Below are positions 10,180-19,175 of a stretch of DNA of 27,405 nt, piece by piece (positions within the stretch are counted from its first letter, which is position 1; each line of letters begins with the position of its first letter). Made by a program: the position numbers and the translations under genes. The DNA is from Acanthamoeba castellanii str. Neff (Eukaryota; Discosea; Longamoebia; Acanthamoebidae): assembly GCF_000313135.1 (NCBI RefSeq), contig NW_004457668.1, positions 2,197-29,601 of the forward strand, in the 5' to 3' direction. The notes under the pieces were generated by a model. The model did no database searches. It was not told the DNA's origin and was given only the letters and a program-made list of their open reading frames with translations.

Positions 10180-10403
10180 NNNNNNNNNNNNNNNNNNNNN
10201 NNNNNNNNNNNNNNNNNNNNNNNNNNNNNNNNNNNNNNNNNNNNNNNNNNNNNNNNNNNNNNNNNNNNNNNNNNNNNNNNNNNNNNNNNNNNNNNNNNNN
10301 NNNNNNNNNNNNNNNNNNNNNNNNNNNNNNNNNNNNNNNNNNNNNNNNNNNNNNNNNNNNNNNNNNNNNNNNNNNNNNNNNNNNNNNNNNNNNNNNNNNN
10401 NNN
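10180..10403. other. Assembly gap (224 N)
   Basis: An unbroken run of N. It falls just beyond the PAS exons of gene C and removes that gene's C-terminal exon. The flank at 10404-10511 is probably intron plus the start of the missing exon. The other flank (10050-10179) contains an AATAAA on the minus strand near 10160, compatible with gene C's 3' end. Confidence 0.99.
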
Positions 10404-10511
10404 ACCGAGACACACCACGCACACTGCGCAAATGTCCATCATGTGAGAGAGTGTTCACAGCGGTCTGCAAGGCGCTGAGCGCATGGATTGATCGATTGGC
10501 AACATGGGTAC

Positions 10512-11935
10512 CCGTCCTGTGGTGGTGAAGAAGTACTGGTGCCGAGAGTGGAAGCGCAGCACCCGCCGGTCCTTGGAGATACCGGCCGGGGATGTGTGAA
10601 AGATAGGACCCACCCTCGATCGAGGCGGTGGCTGCGCCACATAGAAAAGGATGGTCTCCCGTGTGACGTTGTCTTCGGGATGACAGAAGGTGGTCACATG
10701 GCTGCCCAAGAGCTCGCCCTGGCGGCACACGACAGACCGCCGGGGTCAGACGAAAGAGGACTGCGGAGGTGCTACATGGGACCGACGTACCGGTTCGCAC
10801 CCCACAAACTCGTCGTAGCTGGGAGACGTGTAGGTGTAGAGGGCCAGCAGCTCCCCTTGCGGAGTCACTCGGACAGAGAATGCGGCAAACGGTTTACTGC
10901 ACTAGAGAGAGTGAGGTTGTGTGCACACGACACGACACACGGCAAGCAAGGATGCGCGGACCTTAGATCGTCGATGATCAGCTCTTGCGGCAAGTCGTAG
11001 TGCGTCAAAAACGGCAGGATGCGTGTGAGCGCTGCCCAGCGCGAAGCAAAGTGCGGTTCGATCGGCTGCGAGAACATATCCTGCGACATGCGTGCATGCA
11101 GCGTGATCGATTCGTGCCGCCTGGCCAGCTGGTCCAGCATCCAGGCTGCGTTGGCCTGTGCCCCCTCGCGCACGGTGTCCATCTGTTGCTCGAACACGGT
11201 CTGCTGGTTTTGCAGCGACGTCACCCGGTCGAGCAAGAGACGGTTCTCCTTGCGCAGGTCGCGCATCTGCTCGACGAGCATGGTCAAGAGCGACGTCGGC
11301 AGCCCAGCATCCTGCTGCTGTTGCTGGTGCACTGCCAACGCGTTGGCCATCGTGTGTGACCGTAACGCAGGCGCTGTCGTCGCTGTCGTCGTCGTGGTCG
11401 GTCTTGACGGTGCTATATAACCCCGAGCGCGTGGTTGCAGCATCGGGGTCTGCGAGTGGTGGCCGACCGCTCCTGCAAGCAGATGTGTTGACGTCCTGGC
11501 CGCTGCGGCCGGTGGTGGAAGTTTGATTATTTTCCAGGAAGAAGGACCAAAATGGTGGAGGCCGAGTACCTTCTGGCGGGAGATGCTTGCTTGCCGGCTG
11601 GGGTGCAGCGGAGGTGGGTGGCTGCGGTTGATGCCTCTTGCTGCTGGTGCTGGTGCTACCCGCCACCAAAGATGAGTTGGTCGGTTGCTTTTGGGGCCGG
11701 CCGCGCTTGCGCGAAAGAAGGAACTCGCATTGGGCGCCCTTGTTCCACTCGATGCATCGCTGGCACGGCTGGAGCCTGCTGCAAAGATTAGGCGTAGCAT
11801 TGGGGGGGGGGGAATTGACTGGCAGGGACAGGAGCAATTCAACAAGTAAAGTCATAATTACCCATTGCATGCTACGTGCTGCTGGGTGCACAACGTGCAC
11901 GACTTCCTCAAGCCCACGTACTGGATGGCCTCCAT
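10512..11935 (-). CDS. Zn2Cys6-PAS regulator C (C-terminus lost in gap)
   Basis: Visible exons: 11935-11862, 11775(or 11778)-11367, 11311-10962, 10896-10791 and 10718-10512. The start is MEAIQYVGLRKSC; the first half-cluster is CTLCTQQHVAC, the second PCQRCIEWNKGAQC, with RKRGRPQK just behind. Two tandem acceptors (CAGCAG) at the cluster intron decide between five and six residues between cysteines 3 and 4; five matches all paralogues. A 55-base intron ending in a CAG repeat is needed to restore frame before the coiled coil (LLTMLVEQMRDLRKENRLLL). LPFLTHYDL...IDDL precedes the PAS-like exons KPFAAFSV...YTSPSYDEFVGCEP and GELLGSHVTTF. The last exon falls in or next to the N gap. Closest relative in the window is gene D, with the same 74-base first exon. 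Confidence 0.82.
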
Positions 11936-12105
11936 CTTCTTTTTCTCCCTCCAACTCGCCTCCTCTTCTTTCTCGGCAAGCGGTCTCCCGGCGAGAAAAC
12001 CGGACCTTGAACCGTCCAAACGTGCCCCAATCGGATATTAGCCGTGCTAAACCCCGCTTGCGTGTGTCGTGTTTGTGGGTCGGGCAATCACCAGTGGCCA
12101 TCCGC

Positions 12106-13968
12106 CTACGGGTCGTGCAGAGCGTTGAGCAGCTCGTCGAGGTCGTGTTCGGTGCCGAGACTGCCCTCCGAGGCCAGGGTTTGATCCGCCTCCCAATCAC
12201 CCAAGCTGCTGCTGCCGTTGGGCGTTGTGCAGGAGATGGGGTGGGGTGGCGAGACGAGCGCAGCGTAGGCCGAGCCGGGCGACGTCTGGACCAGCGGCGG
12301 GCTGAGGGCCAACCGCGCGTCCTCCCCTGGATACTCCCCTGGCAGGATGGCGTCGATCGTGTTGAGATGCCACTTCGCCTGATGTGTGCGCGCCCTGTGG
12401 GGTGAATAGAACGTCTCCCAGGGGCAGAGCCGCGAGCCGCAAATGTTGAAGATGCGCACCTGGCCTCCGTGGGTAAAGTAGTACTGGGAGCGCGCCAGTA
12501 GGCGCAGCGTGCGGCCCGTCTTGGTCAGCATGATGGGCGTCGTATGGAATACGGGTCCAATGGGGGACCTTGTGTGTTCCGGTCGCTCGGTGTAGAGTAC
12601 TGCCACCTCACAGGAGACGTGGTCCATCGGGTGGCACAGCGGTTCGTAGTCGATCCCAGCGAGTTCGCTCTGCCCGCGCAAACTGGTTAGACCGTGGGCA
12701 GCCAAGGACGAAGAGAAAGAAATGAAGGAATTAAAAGCAAACCTGGTCGTAGCCAAATAATCGGCAGTAGGAGGGAGATGCGTAGAGGAAGCGTGGCCAG
12801 GCGTCTCGATCTTCAATCATCATGAACGCTGCAAACGGTTTGCTGTTGTCATTCGTGTGGTGTGCGTTGCGTGCGATGATCAGGTGGTGTGAGCAACATA
12901 GGCAGAACCTCGCAAGCAATCCCTACAAGAGGTGGGTCAACGCACCTGAGGTCATCGATGGCCACCTCGGCAGCACGCAGGTCGTAATCTCCCAAGAACG
13001 GCAGCAGCTGCTTGATCGCCTGCAATCGAGGAGGCAACATCGAGGATCCGCCGCTGTAGAGCGATGGATCAATGGGCTGCGAGAACGGACCCTGAGAGAT
13101 ACGAGTGCGGAGCGTAGTCGACTCATGCCTCTCCGCTACGAGCGACAGCAGTCGCCGATTCTCCTCTTCGACGTCGCTGATCCGGCGCTTGAACTTCTTC
13201 TGCCGCGAGTTGAGCTTGCGTAGGCTCTTGTGTAGGTACTGGTTCTCGCGGCGCATGTCCCGCAGCTGCTCGACCAGTAGCGAGAGGATGGAGGAGCCCT
13301 GCTGACTCGATTCCTCCTTCTGCTCCTCGTGCTGCAGCACCGTACCACCTGGCCTGGCCGACTCGTGTGCAGCCACAAGCAACTCGTCAGTCCTGTGGCG
13401 TTGGTGCGGTGCGGTGGGCGCTGTCGATGTGGGCAGCATGTGCGAGGCGAACGTGTTGGGTGCGACTGGGCCAGCGAACGCTGGTCGCACGGGAGCTGGC
13501 CGGATGGCCAAGGGAGGCAAGACAGCCGTCATCGGTGGCGGCACCGCCTGTGAGCCTGCCAACGCGGGCGCCCGTGTTAGGCAGCAGTGATCAAGGAGGG
13601 CCGAGAGCAAGAGATGGAAAGCAGGGCACACCGTCAATTCGCCGGTGCCCGGCTGCCGTCTGGTGTTGGTGGTTGGGGCGAACGCTCGGAGGAGAAGGCC
13701 CTCCACTGCTCTGCATCGTGCTCTTGTGTGGCCGCCCGCGCTTACGTGACGGAAGGAACCTGCACTGGTCGCCCTGCCCTGACGCCGTACACCTACGGCA
13801 CGGATGCCCTCTGCAAAAATGAAGATTTGTAAAACGGGGGTGAGGGGGGGGGCACAAATACTAACGACGTTGTTGCCTCCAACCGTCCACGTACCCATCA
13901 CAGCCTACATGTGCCTGGCGGCACAGGGTGCACGCCTTCCGCAACCCGAAGGTTTGGACGCCCTCCAT
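12106..13968 (-). CDS. Zn2Cys6-PAS regulator D
   Basis: Six exons, 13968-13895, 13810-13632, 13555-12946, 12842-12743, 12669-12460 and 12378-12106, give 481 residues. The start MEGVQTFGLRKAC parallels gene C. Cysteines 13, 16, 23, 29, 32 and 41 form the zinc cluster, with a phase-2 intron after residue 24. RKRGRP occupies 47-52. A 76-base intron after the AT-hook region has the branch-like CTAAC. The coiled coil runs SILSLLVEQLRDMRRENQYL through KKFKRRISDVEEENRRLL. LPFLGDYDL...IDDL leads to the PAS-like exons (KPFAAFMMIEDRD...YASPSYCRLFGYDQ, then SELAGIDYEPLCH). The last exon starts AKWHL, as KWHL does in genes A and B, and ends DLDELLNALHDP. Gene C starts 170 bases upstream of this stop on the plus-strand map, same direction. 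Predicted nuclear regulator. Confidence 0.88.
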
Positions 13969-14044
13969 TTGAAATGCGCCTTGAAGTTTAATCTTTGTCT
14001 ACAGTTTTGAAACGCATGAAGCTTACAACAGGAGACGAGGGTAT

Positions 14045-15062
14045 TTATTGGTTGGTTCCTTCCTGGCCGGACTGGTCGTGGGTATCGCTGGCGGCCGTGG
14101 CAGTGGCGGTGGCCGCGGCAGCATCGAGAGCAGCGGCGGGCTGCACGATCTTGGCCTCTTCCGCGTGTCGCGCCTGCAGCAACAGCTTCTGCTTCTGGAT
14201 TCTGGTGGTGTCATTGTATCGTGTGCACGCAGCGCAAGTCATCAGCACCAACCACCAACTACTGAACTGTCAGTGGCGCTGAGCTCTCACCTCTTCTGGT
14301 CCACGAGCATCGCCCGGACAGCCTTGGGCCAGATGAAGATGGCGTTGAGTTGGAGAGACGCTGGACCCTACGTAGCCAAACACCAAACACGCTTGTGTGA
14401 GCGTTCACGCTCCAGGTCGGCATCATCCAACGTGAGTGCACGTACCCCGTTGGAGGTCTTGCCTTGTTGCGGAGTAGAGATCATGTCGAGCACGCTGCTG
14501 GGCACGAGGGTCTGCGGGTAGACCACGAGTGGAGGCGTGCTGGGCTCCTCGCCTAGCTGGGCCTTATCGTACTCTTGCTTCGCGTCTTCCTGTGGTTGAG
14601 TCTTCGCCTTCGACTTGCGGGCCTTCTTCGTACCGGCCGCACGGCCAGCGCTCGCGGTGGTTGTGGTAGTGGAGGTGGTGGTGGTGCTGTAGTCTTCCCT
14701 CTCCTCCGCTGTGGCATTGGCCTTTTGCACTCGCTGCCTCTTCGCAACCACTCCAGTTGTCGTTTCCTTTCGAGTGCGAAGCTTGGCTCCCGCTCTCCCC
14801 TTCACAGTGGTGCTGGCGTACCGTACGCTCATGCCCACCCCTAACGCATCTACAAATGATGGATAATCTTATTAAATGACGATGCAACTGTGGAGTTTCG
14901 TTCGAGGCAAGATGTGGGAGGCTCCATACCTGATGACAGCATGCTGCTGTTGGGATGGGGCCATTGGAGAAAAGATGGCGAAGATGCCCCCCGCGAAATG
15001 GCGAAACCCGACCTGGCCGCACTCCACGACTGCACGCCGCCTAGCGCATTCACTCGTCTCAT
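14045..15062 (-). CDS. Unrecognised protein with mitochondrial-type N-terminus (gene E)
   Basis: Four exons, 15062-14930, 14849-14446, 14367-14291 and 14201-14045, give 256 residues with all phases agreeing. The N-terminus (MRRVNALGGVQSWSAARSGF and on to about residue 55) is rich in Arg, Ser and hydrophobics, lacks acidic residues early, and reads as a mitochondrial presequence. A basic, Lys/Arg/Thr-rich middle follows with a run of Thr (about 97-106). Then comes an ordered-looking part, TPPLVVYPQTLVPSSVLDMI and SLQLNAIFIWPKAVRAMLVD, a Gln/Lys helix and an Ala-rich tail. I do not recognise the family. The stop codon overlaps an AATAAA polyadenylation signal (14044-14049). It separates the minus-strand genes C-D from the plus-strand genes F-H and is unrelated to them. 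A matrix or mitoribosome role would be a guess. Confidence 0.72.
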
Positions 15063-15417
15063 CACTTGATTGCTTTGTCAAATATCTACGCTCCGTACGA
15101 ATCCTTTGTTTTATGATTACGATAATGGTGCTGCAGGTTTCTGATCGATGAACGCGTCAGCAAAGAGAAATCTGGCGGCATTTCGTGCCGCAAATTCCTC
15201 GAAAGCGGTGGAGCATGCTTCGCGTGCCAACACTCCCAAAAAGGAGATGATACAGAATTGTCCCAAACGTGGAAATTGTGGAGGAGAAGCGACTTGCGCA
15301 CAAAAAATAAAAATAAAAAACACAAGCAAGAGAAGACACAACACCACACACACCGAGTTGTGTGCAAGCGCAAGGTACACCACCTAGATTTAAATCAATC
15401 ATGCTGAATTTAAGTAT
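15063..15417. promoter_or_regulatory. Shared upstream region of divergent genes E and F
   Basis: 355 bases separate the two start codons. The region is more AT-rich than its surroundings, with A-rich tracts at about 15301-15335. No coding stretch, RNA gene or clear TATA box is evident. It probably holds both promoters, judged by position only. Confidence 0.4.
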
Positions 15418-18400
15418 ATGGCAACCGTGGGCAGTTCGCCAACTAAAGATTGCTGCGGTCAACAGATGAAAATCAGGCGCGACGTTACCACATCCGAAAC
15501 GGAGGGAGGAGATGAAGGAGCGACGGACACGAAGGTGCGTGGCGCCTGCTCCGTATGCAAGATCGCACACACCGCTTGTGACGGGTACGTTGCGCACATT
15601 CTTCACTGATTTATATCAAAGAATGAAGTCCTCCGCTTTGCCCATCTCGATTTTAATACTTCCTGCTCTCGTTGTTTCTCTTCCCTCCCACCTACACTGG
15701 CGCTCTCTTGCACGGTGTTCATCTTGGTGCCCGACTTGCTAACCAATCCCTTTTCCCTACTCAATCTCCTTCACGCTCTATCTCTCTTCCCTATTCCCTC
15801 TCTCCGCCACCACAGGCAACGACCGTGCAAGCGCTGCGTGGGCGTCGGGAAGGCCGACCAGTGCTTCGACGTGGAGCCCAAGAAGAGGGCGTGTGGTCCT
15901 TGCCGGTCGGCCCACACGGCCTGCGACAGGTGCCGCTTCCCTCCCTCCTTCTCCTTCTCCTTCTCCCGTCCCGGGTTGGTGACATGTCGGGCGTGGGCCA
16001 TGGGTCCTGTCAAGGTTGTCAAGTGGTTGTGATCATATCGGTCATTTTACGACTCAACAGTATTGCTATTTAATTAGTTAATTATCAACAATGCGAAATT
16101 ACCACGAGATTCGCTGCTTATCCGCGCAACGGGTGTCTATTTGGTGGGGTGTCTACGTGCCAAGTCCTCCACGCGTTGCCCGTCTTACCTTCCCCCTTAT
16201 CTCCCCACCGTGGTGGACGTGGCAGTCAACGCCCGTGCAAGCGCTGTGTGGCCGCGGGGAGGGCGGACTTGTGCGTCGACCCCGAGCTCCGCAAGAAGGG
16301 CCGGCGGTCCAGGTCGTCCAAGACCGACGCGGCGGCTTGGGACACCTGCGGCCACCCGGCCCTCGCCGCCTCTCCTCCCACGCCGGCCAAGCGACAGAGA
16401 ACCGAAGGTGAGTGATGCGGATTAATCCACCGTCGCCCCTTCCGTGCCACTCGTCGCTCACGCTCTTGTCCGCACTTCGCCACAGAACCTCCGCTGGCCT
16501 GCAAGGTCGGTGGTGGTCAGACCGTCACAGACGGCGCGCACACGCCTCCGCTGTCGCCGCTTCTGCCTCCGCCGTTCCCGCTGCCCGGCCTGCACTCCAC
16601 CGGTGGCCAGCACCCTCACCACCCCTTTGCTGTCGGGTTCACAGGCCTGCCCAATGGCGGCAGCGGCATTGCTGGGCACAACGTGCGGCCCATCTTCCCC
16701 CACGGCTCGCCGGTGCCGACCAACGGTGCCGCGAGCGGCTCTTCTTCTTCGCCGCCGGTGCCCCTGCGCCCTGCATCGCCCGACGAGTCGAGGTTGACCA
16801 CCATCGGATCGCCGCTGGCCACCGTCCGCGCGCCCTCCCCTGCCCAGAGAACACCGACGGGCAGCAGAGCGTCATCGCCACCTTCGTCGTCGGCATCGTC
16901 GCCCACGTCCTCGCCCCAGGCCAGCCGCGACGACGCCGCGTCGTCAGGCGGTGCGAGCCTGATGCAGCTGGAGCCGCTCCTATCCATGTTCATGAAGGAG
17001 CTGCGGGAGCTCAAGTCGTCCAACGAGCAGGTGGCGAGCGACTTCAAGAACACGACCGAGGAGCTGCGCAAGGAGATTCTCCTGCTGCACCAGAACCAGC
17101 AGAAGATCGAGAGGCGCCTGGACTCGCTCAACTCTGTGGTGGCAATGGCGCCGTCGTCCGCCCCGTCATTCCCTTCGTCGCCCTGCATCCAGCCGCACGA
17201 GATCACTTCCTACTCGCCCTCGGTGCTCTTCAGCCCCAGCGACTACGGTCTGCTCAGCGGCCCACCGCTCCAGCCGCAGCAGCATTCGCCTTCCTTCATG
17301 GCGTCGATGTTCGCCGCCAGCCCTTCGCCCGGCGTGCCCTCGCCGTGCTACGACTCCTACTTTGCGCGCACCGAGATCCTCTCCTACCTACCCTTCCTCT
17401 CCAACTACAACCTCCAGTCGCCCGAGGTGCCCTTCGTCGTTGACCACCTCAGGTACGCCAACTGCACCATTTCGCCCGTCACACATTCGCACATCACTGA
17501 TGTTCACATGCGCGTGTGTCACTTGCATTTGCAGGAAACCGTTCTTTGCCTTGCAGATCATGGAGTCTATGCCTGGAGAAGAATTCACACCACCCATCTT
17601 CGTTTACGCCAACTCTGCGTTCTGTTCTCTCGTTCGCTACCCTCTGGTACACTTTGCTTGCCCTCACCGCCGCACTGACCCTGAGCTCCACTAGTGATTT
17701 TATCTGACTTCATCTCCCCTTTTGATATGTCATGCTCAGCACGAGTTGCTTGGCTGCCCACTCTCCAAGGTCTCCTTCCCCGATGAGAAGGTCAAGCGCC
17801 AGCTGCTCTCCTCCATCAGCAAGTCCGGAAGAAGCATCTACCTCCCTCAAAGGGGCTTCCTGGTACCTTTCAATATAATATTTATCATTATCCTTTATCA
17901 TTATTTTCTTAGTCGGCGTTGTTGAACCGTTGTCCTATTTTATTTTTCTAACTTTTTTACTTCTTTTTCTTTTTTGTAGGAGGCTCCGCCATCGTCGTAC
18001 AGCGAGGTCATCAGGCTGAGCCCCCTGTTCCTCCCGCGGAATGGAAGGATCACGAGGCTCTCCACCCGTGTCCAATTCTTCTACAACGAGCACGGCCGGG
18101 TATGTGGGCTCATTCATTCCTCACTTTCTTGTGCGTGGAGCTCCTGGGCTGCTCGGCTGACAGACGGACGCGCAACTTTGGTCTGACTTCAGGTCAAGTG
18201 GAAGATCTGCTGCGTGGACGGCGTGGAGGAGAGCGGCGTCATCGAGATGCCGATCAACTGGCTGCCCGGCCTCCCCAAGTGGTGGACGACCCTCCCCCTC
18301 TCCCTTCCCGGCCTGCAACACAACGGTACACCCTCACTACCCTCTTTTGCCGACAACACACACGACATACCCCTCCCTCCTCCATTTCCTTCCATCCCAC

Positions 18401-18805
18401 CATCGCCCCGTCATCTCTCCGCTCTTCCAATACTATCTCGTCTCCTTGGCTGACTTGGCTTGCCTCTCGTTGGGGTGACACCACCACACAGGCTTTCCGT
18501 TGCCCATGCCGTCGATGAGTCCGCGCATCACGGAGGAGGCGAAGGAAGAGGTCGACGGGGACGCTCCCGGCGACTCGTCTCCCCTGGAGGAGGCGTTCCT
18601 CTCCTCTTTCATCGCTTCGCCGTCGCCGTCGCCGCCACCCACGTCCTCCGACATCTCCTATTCCCCGTCGTCGTCCTCTTCGTCCTCGTCCGCCACTTCC
18701 TCCGCCTCCGCCGCCTCTTGCTCGGCTTCGGTCGCCGCCACGGCGTCGCCACCGCCCGCGTGGATCTCGTCCCCTGGTGCCGGCGACGGCGACGCGGATT
18801 ACTGA
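15418..18805 (+). CDS. Zn2Cys6-PAS regulator F with two tandem zinc clusters
   Basis: Nine exons (15418-15584, 15816-15929, 16226-16407, 16486-17452, 17535-17646, 17740-17862, 17980-18099, 18193-18325, 18492-18805) give 743 residues with consistent phases. Cluster 1 uses cysteines 44, 47, 54, 60, 63 and 72; cluster 2 uses 82, 85, 92, 98, 101 and 110, with only nine residues between. Both have the same spacing, and both are split by a phase-2 intron, so exon 2 (114 bases) carries the back half of cluster 1 and the front half of cluster 2. There is no RGRP; KKGRRSRSSK takes its place. A Pro/Ser-rich linker, a coiled coil (about 313-372), LPFLSNYNL...VVDHLR, and the clearest PAS-like domain of the array follow (KPFFALQIM...FVYANSAFCSLVRYPL/HELLGCPLSKVSFPD, then RVQFFYNEHG). 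The tail is Ser-rich with PLEEAFLSSF. Predicted nuclear regulator. Confidence 0.9.
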
Positions 18806-19175
18806 CACGGTCGCCCGCAAACGCCCCCATGGCAGGTCTGACGTAGCGGCACGTCTGCTTTTCCTTTCCTTCGCCTCGTGGCCCAATTCCGGAGGCAAAC
18901 ACAAAAATGCGCATTTTTGCTTACAGTTAAATAGGTACTATTTTAAGGAATTTGAAACATTAACGCAAAAATGAGCAGCACATATTTGGGATTTTGACGA
19001 AAAGGGGCAGGCCGGAAAAAGAAAGAAGTAGAAAAGAAAGAAAGAAGGAAGGTCACAACAGGGACAGACCACAAACCCGACAAAGGAAAAAGGTTGGCCG
19101 GCTTGTCATTTCACAACACGACAGCACGCAAGCCAGGCGAGGGCGAACGGCCTCCACGGAGCGTACGCACAAGAG
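18806..19175. other. Spacer between genes F and G
   Basis: 370 bases with no gene. It begins GC-rich, becomes AT-rich at about 18900-18990, then purine-rich (GAAAGAAAG-type) up to gene G's start. It presumably contains gene F's 3' end and gene G's promoter. Confidence 0.6.
18902..18919. repeat. Perfect 18-base palindrome
   Basis: CAAAAATGCGCATTTTTG is its own reverse complement. It lies 97 bases after gene F's stop. A related half-site, GCAAAAATGAGC, lies at about 18964-18975. It could be a 3'-end hairpin or a dimer-binding site; neither is shown. Confidence 0.8.

Noticed and set aside
11935..12200. Extension of gene C's frame upstream past ATG 11935
   Set aside because: The long open frame crosses the cluster intron and reads noncoding spacer; the compact first exon from 11935 has the same length as gene D's and gives the first half-cluster.
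16412..17443. 343-codon plus-strand frame overlapping gene F
   Set aside because: It is Ala/Arg/Pro-rich out-of-frame reading of gene F exon 4. The other frame has the coiled coil and the LPFLSNYNL block and fits the splice phases.
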